NCBI GenBank assembly: GCA_020025295.1
Contig: JAHHSJ010000012.1
Location: 1 to 40,207, forward strand
From: Oscillospiraceae bacterium
Lineage (GTDB): Bacteria; Bacillota; Clostridia; Oscillospirales; Oscillospiraceae
Direction of reading: 5' to 3'
Length of the DNA: 40,207 nucleotides
Within the stretch, counting starts at the first letter, position 1, and every line of letters begins with the position of its first letter. The notes below the pieces were generated by a model. It had not been told where the DNA came from. It made no database searches and saw only the letters and a list, made by a program, of their open reading frames with translations. Shown here one piece after another: positions 7,559 through 15,475 of the stretch. A program made the translations under genes and the position numbers.

Positions 7559-7574
7559 ATCGGCGCACGCCGAT
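7559..7574 (+). other. Short intercistronic hairpin
   Basis: ATCGGC-GCAC-GCCGAT forms a 6-bp stem between the ArsR and VOC genes. There is no T tract, so it is more likely an mRNA processing or stability element than a terminator. Confidence 0.4.
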
Positions 7575-7598
7575 CCAACCCCTGAAGGAGGTTTTCTT

Positions 7599-8051
7599 AT
7601 GATTCCATCTGTCGCACACATCGGTCTTACCGTCTCTGATCTGAACCGCTCCGTCGCCTTCTATCGGGATGTGATGGGCTTTACCTATCTGGGCGAAATG
7701 TCCATGGGCGGCCCTGAGTCCGCCGCTCTGTTCCAGCGTCCCGGCTGCTCGGCTCGGGTGGGCTATCTGCAAACCGCCGATAAGCACGCCCCTCTGGTGG
7801 AACTGATTGAATTCACCGATCAGCCTTCTGCCACTTCCGAGCCCAGCCTGTTCCAGACTTCCATTTCCGAGCTGTGCTTTACCACTGACGACATCGACGC
7901 AGAGTATCAGCGTCTGCTGGCACTTGGGGTGGAGTTTCTCTCCGAGCCTCAGACCTTTGACAGCACCGCCTACGGCTTCGGCAAGAGCCGTGCCGTCTAT
8001 CTCCGTGACCCGGACCGCAACATTCTGGAGCTGATCCAGCCTCTGGACTGA
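7599..8051 (+). CDS. VOC-superfamily (glyoxalase/bleomycin-resistance fold) protein
   Basis: A 150-residue protein made of two beta-alpha-beta-beta-beta modules (about 4-72 and 87-148). It opens with the common AHIGLTVSDLNRSVAFY and ends in RDPDRNILELIQ. Of the four usual metal positions, His7, Glu68 and Glu144 are present; the second-module His is replaced by Glu91 (ELCFTTDD, where relatives mostly read H-x-x-F). Lyase, isomerase or dioxygenase activity cannot be chosen from sequence. AAGGAGG precedes ATG. It lies 45 bases after the ArsR gene and is probably the last gene of that transcript, closed by the terminator at 8073. Confidence 0.85.
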   Translation: MIPSVAHIGLTVSDLNRSVAFYRDVMGFTYLGEMSMGGPESAALFQRPGCSARVGYLQTADKHAPLVELIEFTDQPSATSEPSLFQTSISELCFTTDDIDAEYQRLLALGVEFLSEPQTFDSTAYGFGKSRAVYLRDPDRNILELIQPLD

Positions 8052-8072
8052 GTGCAGAGAACCCATCTGCTT

Positions 8073-8113
8073 CGGGGTGCTGACCGTTCTTCGGCTCAGC
8101 GCCCCGTTTTTCT
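8073..8113 (+). terminator. Terminator after the VOC gene
   Basis: An 11-bp stem (CGGGGTGCTGA with TCAGCGCCCCG, one G-U pair) is followed by TTTTTCTTTT. Confidence 0.88.
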
Positions 8114-8138
8114 TTTCCCCGGAAAATGCTCCGCCCAT

Positions 8139-8167
8139 TTGACATATGACCCGCACTGGCATATGAT
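8139..8167 (+). promoter_or_regulatory. Promoter of the YwlG gene with repeated CATATGA
   Basis: TTGACA (8139-8144), a 17-base spacer and TATGAT (8162-8167). CATATGA occurs twice, at 8143-8149 and 8160-8166, overlapping both boxes with a 17-base period. Confidence 0.8.
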
Positions 8168-8201
8168 AATGCCATCCTAAACTGTTTTTTTGGAGGCTGC
8201 T

Positions 8202-8753
8202 ATGTTAGAAGAAATCAAAGTACAGGCAAATCAAGTCATTCGTGAGCTGATTGAGGCCGCAAACCTGACCCGGGGCGACCTTCTGGTGATTGGCTGCTCT
8301 TCCAGCGAGATGATTGGCAGCCATATCGGTAAGAATTCCAGTCTGGAAGCGGCAGAGGCCGCCTTTTCCGGCATCTATCCCGTGCTGCAGGAGCATGGCA
8401 TCCGCCTTGCCGTTCAGTGCTGCGAGCATCTGAACCGGGCCCTCATTCTGGAGCAGGAAACGGCAGACCACTTCGGGTATGAGGTGGTGAATGTCCGCCC
8501 CCAGCCCAAAGCCGGCGGTTCCTTTGCCACCACCGCATGGAACGCCTTCGCCCACCCGGTGGCAGTGGAGCATATCCGTGCCAAGGCCGGTTTGGACATC
8601 GGCGGCACCCTCATCGGTATGCATTTGAAGGAAGTGGCCGTTCCCCTGCGTCTGTCCCGCTCCACCATCGGTCAGGCCAACATCCTCTGTGCCCGGACCC
8701 GTCCCAAGTTCATCGGCGGCGAGCGTGCCTTCTATGTGGATGAATTGAAATAA
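8202..8753 (+). CDS. ywlG: UPF0340 / TIGR01440 family protein (YwlG-like)
   Basis: This 183-residue protein of the UPF0340 family is widespread in Firmicutes and has no firmly assigned reaction. The family hallmarks are clear: LLVIGCSSSEMIGSHIGKNS at about 28-47, the EHLNRAL segment, and GGSFATTAWNAF followed by GLDIGGTLIGMHL. It is expected to be cytosolic. I start at ATG 8202, with GGAGG 5 bases upstream, rather than the in-frame TTG at 8190, which precedes that site. It is monocistronic, between a good promoter and a strong terminator. Confidence 0.93.
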   Translation: MLEEIKVQANQVIRELIEAANLTRGDLLVIGCSSSEMIGSHIGKNSSLEAAEAAFSGIYPVLQEHGIRLAVQCCEHLNRALILEQETADHFGYEVVNVRPQPKAGGSFATTAWNAFAHPVAVEHIRAKAGLDIGGTLIGMHLKEVAVPLRLSRSTIGQANILCARTRPKFIGGERAFYVDELK

Positions 8754-8758
8754 TCTCG

Positions 8759-8798
8759 CAGCAGGCCTTCCACCTTGTGATGGAAGGCCTGCTTTTTT
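8759..8798 (+). terminator. Terminator after ywlG
   Basis: The perfect 12-bp stem GCAGGCCTTCCA / TGGAAGGCCTGC (8761-8772, 8781-8792) is followed by TTTTTT. Confidence 0.95.
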
Positions 8799-8868
8799 AT
8801 TTCCGCTCTCCGGCGCAAAAACAGCGTTCTTTTTAGCACTTTATCACATTGCTGCGGCACATATTTTC

Positions 8869-9075
8869 ACCAAATTTGGTAAGAAATTGCTTTTCCTTTC
8901 CGCTCCTGTATGCTATACTAGGTGAAATAGTCTTGGTTTCGACTCAGTTATTTTTTGACAATGCGTTTTTGTTGCGTATTATGTATCATTTTAACCAGAT
9001 TCGAAGGAACAGACGGTTTTATTTGTTCGTTTTACCCCGCCCGGGCAAGATGGACAGAAAAAAGAGATAAAGGGA
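8869..9075 (+). promoter_or_regulatory. brnQ regulatory region with two promoters and a palindrome
   Basis: A perfect 12-bp palindrome, ACCAAATTTGGT, lies at 8869-8880. Promoter 1 has an extended -10 TGC-TATACT (8914-8919) but a poor -35. Promoter 2 has TTGACA (8955-8960), a 16-base spacer and TATTAT (8977-8982). From promoter 1 the leader would be about 160 bases. I see no T-box antiterminator signature and no convincing leader peptide. The palindrome is centred about 50 bases before the promoter 1 start, a place for an activator or repressor. Confidence 0.6.
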
Positions 9076-9084
9076 GAAGTATTT

Positions 9085-10398
9085 ATGAAACTAAGCAAAC
9101 GCAATCTCTTGCTCGTCAGCTTTATGCTGTTTTCCCTGTTTTTTGGCGCAGGAAATCTGATCTTTCCCCCCTTCCTTGGTCAAAACGCAGGCAGCCACAC
9201 CATTCCCGCTCTGATTGGATTCTTGGCTACCGCCGTAATCCTTCCTGTGCTGGGCGTCATTGTGGTTTCTGAATTCAGCGGTCTGGACAAACTGGCCAAC
9301 CGTGTGGACAAGCGTTTTTCCATCGTATTCACCGTCCTGATCTATCTGTCCATCGGCCCCGGTCTGGGCATCCCCAGAGCCGCATCCGTCCCCTTTGAGA
9401 TGGCGGTTGCACCCTATATGCCCGAAGGCTCCAACCTCAGCCTGTATATGCTGATCTACTCTCTGGTGTTCTTCCTGCTGGCCGGCTGGCTGTCTATGAC
9501 TCCCCGCAAGCTGGTCAAGCGTGTCGGCACCGTCCTGACCCCCAGCCTGCTGATCCTGCTGGTGTTCCTGTTCATCTCCTTCCTGTTCCGTGGAACGGTC
9601 GACATCGCCGCTCCTCAGACCGCCTATGAATCCGTTCCCCTGCTGACCGGCTTCTGCGAAGGCTATCAGACCATGGACACCATCGCTGCTCTGAACTTCG
9701 GTCTGGTGATCGCCACCACCCTTCGCGGCTTCGGTCTGGATGACAAGAAATCCGTCCTCTCCTACACCGTGAAGTCCGGCATCTTCGCCGGCTCCATTCT
9801 GGCCGCTGTGTACCTGATGCTGACTTACATGGGCACCTGCAGCTCCGGCGTCTATCCCATTCAGGGCAACGGCGCTTGGACCCTCCGCTGCATCGTGGCC
9901 CAGCTCTTCGGTGAGCCCGGTGCTATCCTGCTGGCTGCCATCTTCACGCTGGCCTGCCTGACCACCTGCGTGGGCCTCATCACCTCCATTTCCCAGTTCT
10001 TTACGAACCTGCTGCCCAAGGTGTCCTACAAGGCACTGGTCATCTTCATCTCCGTGTTCTCCTTCGTTGTCTGCAACCAGGGCCTGAACACCATCCTGAG
10101 CCTGTCCATGCCGGTGCTGAACGCCATCTACCCCATGTCCATCGTTCTGATCCTGATGGGTCTGACCGATCGCTGGTGCAGCAAGGTGCCTTACATCTAC
10201 CCCATCACCCTTGCCGGCGTCGGCGTCATCAGCGTGCTGCACGCACTGGATGCCCTCCATGTGCCGCTGGGCTTCCTGAGCAGCTTCCTGCATCTGCTGC
10301 CCTTTGCAAAGCAGGGCTTTGCATGGGTCACCGTCGCCATCGTGATGGTGCTGATCAGCCTGCTGCTGAAGGTATTCCTGAAGAAGCCGGCCAAATAA
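9085..10398 (+). CDS. brnQ: Branched-chain amino-acid:cation symporter
   Basis: A 437-residue carrier of the LIVCS family, which takes up leucine, isoleucine and valine with sodium or protons. The N-terminus carries the family signature LFFGAGNLIFPPFLGQNAG at about 18-36, and GPGLGIPRAASVPFEMAV follows at about 92-109. Twelve hydrophobic segments fill the length, typical for BrnQ (about 430-450). GGGAGAAG precedes ATG. The gene is monocistronic, with tandem promoters upstream and a strong terminator downstream. No other branched-chain amino-acid gene is close. Confidence 0.95.
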   Translation: MKLSKRNLLLVSFMLFSLFFGAGNLIFPPFLGQNAGSHTIPALIGFLATAVILPVLGVIVVSEFSGLDKLANRVDKRFSIVFTVLIYLSIGPGLGIPRAASVPFEMAVAPYMPEGSNLSLYMLIYSLVFFLLAGWLSMTPRKLVKRVGTVLTPSLLILLVFLFISFLFRGTVDIAAPQTAYESVPLLTGFCEGYQTMDTIAALNFGLVIATTLRGFGLDDKKSVLSYTVKSGIFAGSILAAVYLMLTYMGTCSSGVYPIQGNGAWTLRCIVAQLFGEPGAILLAAIFTLACLTTCVGLITSISQFFTNLLPKVSYKALVIFISVFSFVVCNQGLNTILSLSMPVLNAIYPMSIVLILMGLTDRWCSKVPYIYPITLAGVGVISVLHALDALHVPLGFLSSFLHLLPFAKQGFAWVTVAIVMVLISLLLKVFLKKPAK

Positions 10399-10410
10399 TC
10401 CTCCATTTCT

Positions 10411-10443
10411 CACCCCTCTGCCTGTGCAGAGGGGTGTTTTTTT
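10411..10443 (+). terminator. Terminator after brnQ
   Basis: The perfect 11-bp stem CACCCCTCTGC / GCAGAGGGGTG with loop CTGT is followed by seven T. Confidence 0.96.
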
Positions 10444-10470
10444 GTTCCAATCCGGGCAGACTGGTATTAT
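10442..10470 (+). promoter_or_regulatory. Promoter of the DUF2383-like gene
   Basis: TTGTTC (10442-10447), a 17-base spacer and extended -10 TGG-TATTAT (10465-10470). The -35 box overlaps the T tract of the brnQ terminator. Confidence 0.7.
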
Positions 10471-10493
10471 CTGTGAAAGGAGTGTTGTTTGCT

Positions 10494-10928
10494 ATGATTG
10501 AACAGGATACCATTCGCCTGCTAAGGGAATGTGACGCAGGAATTAAAATGGGCGTTTCCGCCATTGACGAGGTACTGAGCCATGCGAAGAACCCGGACTT
10601 CCGCAAACTGCTGACCCAGTGCCGTGCCAAGCACGAGGAGCTGTCCCACGAGGCCCAGTGTCTGCTGGACCGTGATCAGGACGAGGGAAAGGACCCCACC
10701 CCCATCGCTAAGGGGATGTCTTGGCTGAAAACCAACTGGAAACTGGCCGTCGACGATTCAGACCAAACAGTTGCCAACCTCATCACCGACGGGTGCAATA
10801 TGGCGGTCAAGGCACTGACCCGCTACCTCCACGCATATCCGGCGGCAGACGATGCCTCCAAGGATATCGCCAAGCGCCTCATCCGGCTGGAAGATCAGCT
10901 GGTCGAGGACATCCGCCCCTATCTATGA
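10494..10928 (+). CDS. DUF2383/PA2169-like ferritin-fold helical protein
   Basis: A 144-residue, all-helical, soluble protein. Two helical hairpins (about 3-62 and 72-142) with the pattern LLRECDAGIKMGVSAIDEVL, then a later EELSHEAQ and KALTRYLHAYPAAD segment, fit the four-helix-bundle proteins grouped as DUF2383, a ferritin-like set of unknown role. Possible ligands (Glu and His in KHEELSHE and RYLHAY) are present, but a complete di-iron motif is not obvious. The AAAGGAG site is about 12 bases from ATG, which is rather far. Its stop overlaps the next start by ATGA, so the two are translationally coupled. Confidence 0.65.
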   Translation: MIEQDTIRLLRECDAGIKMGVSAIDEVLSHAKNPDFRKLLTQCRAKHEELSHEAQCLLDRDQDEGKDPTPIAKGMSWLKTNWKLAVDDSDQTVANLITDGCNMAVKALTRYLHAYPAADDASKDIAKRLIRLEDQLVEDIRPYL

Positions 10929-11797
10929 TGAAGAACGCACCGTATTTCGAGGGCTGGTACTGTAAATGCCGCTCCTGTGACGGAAGATCGCTCGCCCTCA
11001 TTCCGGCGATGCACAGGAGCGCCTCCGGGAAAGTCACCGCCTCCCTTCAGGTGCTGACAGAACATCGCTCTTGGTGGGTCCCCATCCCGGTGAATGGCTT
11101 TCACGCCCTCCATGACCCCCTCCGGGTGCGGTTCGGTGCCTGTCAGCTAACCCAAGAGGGGCTTTGGCTCAACCTTTGCCGGGACGACCTCTCGTTGCAG
11201 GGCACCCTGCGCTTTGGGCCCTTTTCCTCCCTCCACACCCCGATTATGGGGCCATTTCGTTTTGTGCCGGGGATGGAATGCTCGCACAGCGTTCTCAGTA
11301 TGTCCCATTCCCTGTCCGGAGTGCTGTCCCTGAACGGCGATCTGGTGGATTTCACCGGCGGCGAGGGCTATCTGGAGTCGGACCAAGGGACCTCCTTTCC
11401 CCAGTCCTACCTCTGGACTCAGTGCAGCTGGGACGAGGGCAGTCTGATGCTGGCACTGGCTTCTGTGCCGATTTTGAACCACTCCTTTACCGGCTGCATC
11501 TGCGCCATCCTGCTCCACGACAAGGAGCTTCGGCTTGCCACCTACAAAGGGGCAAGGGTCGAGTGCTGGTCGCCCCGGAAGGTGCAGGTCCGTCAGGGCA
11601 AGCTGCGTCTGTCGGTGGAGCTGCTCTGCTGTGACTCCCATCCGCTCCGTGCGCCTGTCAGCGGTGAGATGTGCCGGATTGTTCGGGAAAGCCTCCGTGC
11701 TTCGGTGCGCTGCCGTCTTTGGGAAAACAATACCCTGATGTTAGATCAGACCGACACCGGCGCCGGATTTGAGTGCGCCATGCCCGGGCAAAGCTGA
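10925..11797 (+). CDS. Tocopherol-cyclase-like protein
   Basis: A 290-residue protein resembling the bacterial branch of the tocopherol cyclase family. Plant members close the chroman ring of vitamin E; the activity of the bacterial ones is largely unknown. Two family landmarks are visible: YFEGWYCKC at about 7-15 and SFPQSYLWTQCSWDE at about 156-170, corresponding to FEGWYYK and SFP-x2-W-x-W-x-QC in relatives. There is no signal peptide or membrane segment. The start is ATG 10925 (or ATG 10928), overlapping the stop of the DUF2383-like gene. No plastoquinone or tocopherol pathway gene is nearby, so true cyclase activity is doubtful; binding of a hydrophobic ligand is more likely. No clear terminator follows. 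Confidence 0.72.
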   Translation: MMKNAPYFEGWYCKCRSCDGRSLALIPAMHRSASGKVTASLQVLTEHRSWWVPIPVNGFHALHDPLRVRFGACQLTQEGLWLNLCRDDLSLQGTLRFGPFSSLHTPIMGPFRFVPGMECSHSVLSMSHSLSGVLSLNGDLVDFTGGEGYLESDQGTSFPQSYLWTQCSWDEGSLMLALASVPILNHSFTGCICAILLHDKELRLATYKGARVECWSPRKVQVRQGKLRLSVELLCCDSHPLRAPVSGEMCRIVRESLRASVRCRLWENNTLMLDQTDTGAGFECAMPGQS

Positions 11798-11897
11798 CCA
11801 TTGGCCCCACTGTACTTTGGAATTTTTTCTCAAATGCAGCCGTTTTTTGCCATTTTTCCGTCTTCAAGAACTTTTTTGGAAACCTTTCACTTCCCCA

Positions 11898-11925
11898 TTG
11901 ACTTTCCTACGTCTTAGGTTATACT
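11898..11925 (+). promoter_or_regulatory. Promoter of the SDR gene
   Basis: TTGACT (11898-11903), a 16-base spacer and TATACT (11920-11925). The spacer contains the short dyad CCTA-CGTCT-TAGG, possibly an operator. Confidence 0.72.
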
Positions 11926-11961
11926 GGTACTATAAATCCAATATAATAGGAGGTAATACCC

Positions 11962-12708
11962 ATGAACTTTGAACAGAAAGTCGTTATCGTCACCGGCGGC
12001 AGCCGTGGCATTGGCTTCTCCACTGTGGAGACCTTTGTGAAGAAGGGCGCCACCGTGGTGCTGACTGCCAGCCGTCAGGAGAATGCGGACAAGGCCGTCG
12101 CCAAGCTGAAAGAACTGTATCCCGACGCAACTGTGGGCGGCATCAGCCCCGATCTCCGCAGCCTTGCCAGCGTGGAAGAGGCTTTCCGTGGCGTGGCAGA
12201 GAAGTACGGTCATATTGATGTGCTGGTCAACAACGCCGGTGTGTCTGAGCGTACCTCCTTTGAGCAGTACACCGAGGAAACCTTTGAGAATGTCATGGAT
12301 CTGAATGTGAAGGGCGTGTTCAACTGCACCCGTGCTGTGGTTCCTTACATGGTACAGCAGGGCGGCGGTGCCGTGGTCAACACCTCCTCCATGGTCAGCA
12401 TCTACGGTCAGCCCAGCGGCATGGCTTATCCCACTTCCAAGTTTGCCGTCAACGGCATGACCCTGTCTCTGGCTCGTGAACTGGGTCCCAAGGGCATCCG
12501 TGTCAACGCTGTGGCTCCCGGCATCACCGAGACTGACATGATGAAGGCCGTGCCCAAGAGCATTATCGATCCCATGATCGCTCAGATTCCTCTGCGCCGT
12601 CTGGGTCAGCCCGAGGACATCGCCAACGCCATCTGCTTCCTCGCTTCCGACGAGGCCGGCTACATCTCCGGTGTGGTCTTGCAGGTGGACGGTCTGGCAA
12701 GATCCTAA
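11962..12708 (+). CDS. Short-chain dehydrogenase/reductase, FabG-like
   Basis: A 248-residue classical SDR. The NAD(P) motif TGGSRGIG is at 11-18, NNAG at 90-93, and the catalytic set is Asn115, Ser142 or Ser143, Tyr156 and Lys160 (YPTSK). After it comes the usual VNAVAPGITETDM. Such enzymes interconvert a ketone and an alcohol. It could be a 3-oxoacyl-ACP reductase, a hydroxysteroid dehydrogenase or a sugar or polyol dehydrogenase. There are no fatty-acid synthesis genes beside it, which argues against housekeeping FabG. AGGAGGT lies 7 bases before ATG. It is monocistronic. Confidence 0.92.
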   Translation: MNFEQKVVIVTGGSRGIGFSTVETFVKKGATVVLTASRQENADKAVAKLKELYPDATVGGISPDLRSLASVEEAFRGVAEKYGHIDVLVNNAGVSERTSFEQYTEETFENVMDLNVKGVFNCTRAVVPYMVQQGGGAVVNTSSMVSIYGQPSGMAYPTSKFAVNGMTLSLARELGPKGIRVNAVAPGITETDMMKAVPKSIIDPMIAQIPLRRLGQPEDIANAICFLASDEAGYISGVVLQVDGLARS

Positions 12709-12736
12709 GTTACCCACTCATTCTGCAAAACAATCC

Positions 12737-12770
12737 ACCGCCGTCGGGAGCCTTGCTCCCGGCGGCGGTT
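12737..12770 (+). terminator. GC-rich hairpin after the SDR gene
   Basis: The stem ACCGCCGTCGGGAG / CTCCCGGCGGCGGT (one T-G pair) is followed by a weak T-rich tract (TTTGCTTTG). Confidence 0.75.
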
Positions 12771-12810
12771 TGCTTTGTTGGTTCGATTTTCCACAGAAGG
12801 ACTGTAAAAC

Positions 12811-12861
12811 AGCACCCACCGGGGAACGATTCTTTAAAACCGCTCTCCGGTGGGCTTTTTT
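12811..12861. terminator. Second hairpin between convergent genes
   Basis: CCCACCGG pairs with CCGGTGGG around a 24-base loop and is followed by CTTTTTT on the plus strand. The minus-strand T tract (GCTGTTTTA) is weaker. It backs up the SDR terminator and may also end the convergent DHHW transcript. Confidence 0.65.
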
Positions 12862-12886
12862 CTCCCCAACCTCAGGGCAAACTTGT

Positions 12887-13999
12887 TTACTTCAGGCCGG
12901 TGCTGCTGTTGAGCAGCAGCGTGCTGTACAGGAACAGGGCGTCCTGACCGTGGAAGTCCACCAACTGCCCCAGCTGTTCAGAACGGACATAGCGGATATC
13001 CACCAGCGTGATTTTGCGGTACCCCTCCGCCAGCAGCGGAGCCAGACTTCCGGCAAAAGAGTCCCGGAAGATAATCAGCTCCCGGTCACTCGCCGCATTG
13101 GGATTTTCAATGGTCACCAGAGGGTTACTGCCGCCGGTGAACATCTCATAAGGGTCCCGTCCCACGCTCTTTTTCAAATCGTACATAGGGATTTCCACCC
13201 CAGTGCCCGTGGCGTAGCCGGTGACCACGCACTCCTCCAGCACAGGGCTGGTGAGGTAGTGCAGGGTGTCCGGGGTCAGGGGCAGTGCAGACTGTCCCAC
13301 ATACACGCCCCGGAAGGGATGGTCCACCGTATTCACGGTGTAGCCTTCCCCGGACAGGGAAACACCCATCTCTCCAGCCAGATACCGGGCGACCGGCAGC
13401 AGATTTTCCTGCCGCCAGTGGGTATCGGTGTGGTAATAATCCTCGATGGACAACTGCTCCGTGAGGTCAATATATGCCATATCGCCGCACTCCTGACGCA
13501 GCCGGTCAAACAGAGCCTCATAGTCCATGGTGGGATAGCCGTTGGGCTGGGCCAGATAGTAGTTCTTGTCCGGAATCACCGCCAGATAGACCTTGGAGCC
13601 GTTCGGCTCCAGATAGTACTCCGTCAGGTACCGGAACCGCTCCAACGCATGATTCACCATGGAATCCCGCAGAGGATAGTCCAGCTTGGACACATAGCCA
13701 TCCGCCAGATAGAGGTCGTTGTTATCCTTCTGTTGGAAAACAAACAGATTAGTAATTGCCTTCACCCTGCGCATCTGATCTCGCATAGGGAACTGATCCT
13801 GCGTGTAGGTTTCAAAGTCCTTGGTGAACTCGCCGGACAACACCGACTCCACGCTCACCTTGGGGAAGGCAGCCAGCACCCGGCGTTCACTCTCGGAATA
13901 GTCATCCGCCGGCTTGAGCCAGCACCAGACCGACAACCCCAGCAGCAGGGCAGCCATGACGCCCACGGTGACATAGGCTCGAATTCGTTCTAATTTCAT
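12887..13999 (-). CDS. DHHW-family (AlgJ/AlgX-like) surface polysaccharide acetylation partner
   Basis: A 370-residue protein with one N-terminal membrane anchor (about 9-27) and an external SGNH-hydrolase-like domain. It shows the family landmarks: ERRVLAAFP, a GEFTKDFETYTQDQFPMRD stretch, the catalytic-type YYHTDTHW (the DHHW/DTHW signature) and FRDSFAGSL with the presumed active Ser. Such proteins work with an MBOAT protein, encoded 13 bases upstream, to acetylate a cell-surface polymer outside the membrane. I start at ATG 13999, with GGAGGTG just upstream; the longer frame runs back into the MBOAT gene. The target polymer is unknown, and no polysaccharide synthesis genes are nearby. Confidence 0.85.
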   Translation of the reverse strand: MKLERIRAYVTVGVMAALLLGLSVWCWLKPADDYSESERRVLAAFPKVSVESVLSGEFTKDFETYTQDQFPMRDQMRRVKAITNLFVFQQKDNNDLYLADGYVSKLDYPLRDSMVNHALERFRYLTEYYLEPNGSKVYLAVIPDKNYYLAQPNGYPTMDYEALFDRLRQECGDMAYIDLTEQLSIEDYYHTDTHWRQENLLPVARYLAGEMGVSLSGEGYTVNTVDHPFRGVYVGQSALPLTPDTLHYLTSPVLEECVVTGYATGTGVEIPMYDLKKSVGRDPYEMFTGGSNPLVTIENPNAASDRELIIFRDSFAGSLAPLLAEGYRKITLVDIRYVRSEQLGQLVDFHGQDALFLYSTLLLNSSTGLK

Positions 14000-14012
14000 G
14001 ACAGCACCTCCC

Positions 14013-15413
14013 TCAGAACCGGAAATACAGGAACGGATTGAAGGAACCATCCACCAAAAAGGCAGTCATGGTGATAAACAGCACCGCCAGAACCACCGGT
14101 TCCAGCACGCTGAGTGCAATCGCTCCGTTTTTGTTCTTTTCCCAACATTCTACCAGACGCTTGGGCTGCGGGGTTGCTCCCACCAGTGCGACGATGAGAA
14201 TAACGGCGTAGCTTCTCAGAGAATAGAGGAATTCCCGGCTGACCAGCGGCAAATCCCCGGCGCCGAACATGGCGGCGAGATAGCGTCCGGCCTCTGCCAG
14301 ATCGGTGGCATTGAACAGGACAAAGCTGATCATCACCAGCACCAGTACATAAATGTGACCCAGCACCTTGTGGGCAGAGAGCCAACGACCGAGCCAGAAC
14401 TTTTCCAGCACCAGCAGCAGGGCAAAGTACAGTCCCCAGACGATGAAGTTCCACGCCGCACCGTGCCAGAAGCCAGTGAGCAGCCACACCACGAAAATGT
14501 TGCGGAACCATTTTACCCGGCTGACCCGGTTTCCGCCCAAGGGGATATACACATAGTCCCGGAACCACGAGCTGAGGGAGATGTGCCAGCGGCGCCAGAA
14601 TTCGGTGACACTGGCGGAAATATAGGGGTAATTGAAGTTCTCCATAAAGTCGAAGCCAAACAGCTTGCCCAGACCGATGGCCATATCGCTGTAACCGGAA
14701 AAGTCAAAGTAGATGTGCAGGGAAAAGGCGAGCGCATAGAGCCAGTAAAATAGCACAGATTTGTCACCGCTGGCCCGGAAAACACTGCAAAGCTCGCCCA
14801 AAGCGTTGGCAATGAGTATTTTCTTGGCAAGTCCCAGCGTAAACCGCCGGACGCCCAGCGCCGTCTTGTCCCATGTGTGGCTCCGCTCCTCCAACTGTTC
14901 CGCCACATCCTCATAGCGGACAATGGGGCCGGCAATCAGCTGGGGGAAGAGGGACACATAGGTGGCCAGATGAATGAAGTTCTTCTGGGCCGGGACCGTG
15001 CCCCGGTAGACATCCACCGTGTAGCTGAGAATCTGAAAGGTGTAAAAGCTGATGCCGATGGGAAGAGCAATCTTCAGCAGCGGCACATGCAGGCCGGTCA
15101 ATGCATTGAAATTGGCCAGAAAGAAGTCCATATACTTGAAGTAGGCCAGAAAACTGACACAGACCACCACCGAAGCGATCAGACTCACCTTAGCCCAGAC
15201 CGTACCCCGGTTCCGCTCAATCAGCAGGCCGAACACATAGCCGCAGAGGATGGAAACCCCCATCAAAAGCACATACTTCGGCTCACCCCAGGCATAGAAA
15301 AAGATGCTGGCCAGCAGCAGCACGACATTTTTCACTTTCTTCGGTGCAACGGCATACAAAATCAGCACGACCGAAAAAAAGTAGAACAGAAATGGGATGC
15401 TGGAAAACAGCAC
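14013..15413 (-). CDS. AlgI-type membrane-bound O-acyltransferase (MBOAT)
   Basis: A 466-residue polytopic acyltransferase that moves acetyl groups across the membrane for polysaccharide O-acetylation. MBOAT hallmarks are complete: YFDFSGYSDMAIGLG at about 235-249, EFWRRWHISLSSWFRDYVYI at 271-290 (His277) and the active-site region FWHGAAWNF with His317. Start choice: the codon is GTG at 15413, preceded by a strong AGGAGGTGAG about 5 bases upstream, and no ATG fits. It is the first gene of a two-gene unit with the DHHW protein. The terminator just upstream (15431-15463) separates it from the sigma-factor operon, so it needs its own promoter or depends on readthrough; I see no clear promoter in the short gap. 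Confidence 0.93.
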   Translation of the reverse strand: MLFSSIPFLFYFFSVVLILYAVAPKKVKNVVLLLASIFFYAWGEPKYVLLMGVSILCGYVFGLLIERNRGTVWAKVSLIASVVVCVSFLAYFKYMDFFLANFNALTGLHVPLLKIALPIGISFYTFQILSYTVDVYRGTVPAQKNFIHLATYVSLFPQLIAGPIVRYEDVAEQLEERSHTWDKTALGVRRFTLGLAKKILIANALGELCSVFRASGDKSVLFYWLYALAFSLHIYFDFSGYSDMAIGLGKLFGFDFMENFNYPYISASVTEFWRRWHISLSSWFRDYVYIPLGGNRVSRVKWFRNIFVVWLLTGFWHGAAWNFIVWGLYFALLLVLEKFWLGRWLSAHKVLGHIYVLVLVMISFVLFNATDLAEAGRYLAAMFGAGDLPLVSREFLYSLRSYAVILIVALVGATPQPKRLVECWEKNKNGAIALSVLEPVVLAVLFITMTAFLVDGSFNPFLYFRF

Positions 15414-15430
15414 TCCGCCTCACCTCCTGT

Positions 15431-15463
15431 AAAAAAGGCGGGCGCAATTTCTTGCGCCCGCCC
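15431..15463 (-). terminator. Terminator of the ECF sigma operon
   Basis: Perfect 11-bp stem (GGCGGGCGCAA with TTGCGCCCGCC on the plus strand); on the minus strand it is followed by TTTTTT. Only 18 bases separate it from the MBOAT start codon. Confidence 0.93.
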
Positions 15464-15475
15464 ACTGGACCTAAA

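Noticed and set aside
8169..8201. TTG 8190 as start of the YwlG gene
   Set aside because: It lies before the GGAGG site that serves ATG 8202, and family members begin at the latter.
8920..9084. T-box or leader-peptide attenuator before brnQ
   Set aside because: No T-box antiterminator consensus, no terminator hairpin in the leader and no short ORF rich in branched-chain codons.
9091..10413. Minus-strand open frame of 440 codons opposite brnQ
   Set aside because: The translation is His/Gln/Gly-rich without any domain, and brnQ on the plus strand is unambiguous.
11898..11925. MerR-type promoter before the SDR gene
   Set aside because: MerR targets have a 19-20 base spacer; here the spacer is 16 bases, so the small dyad is at most an ordinary operator.
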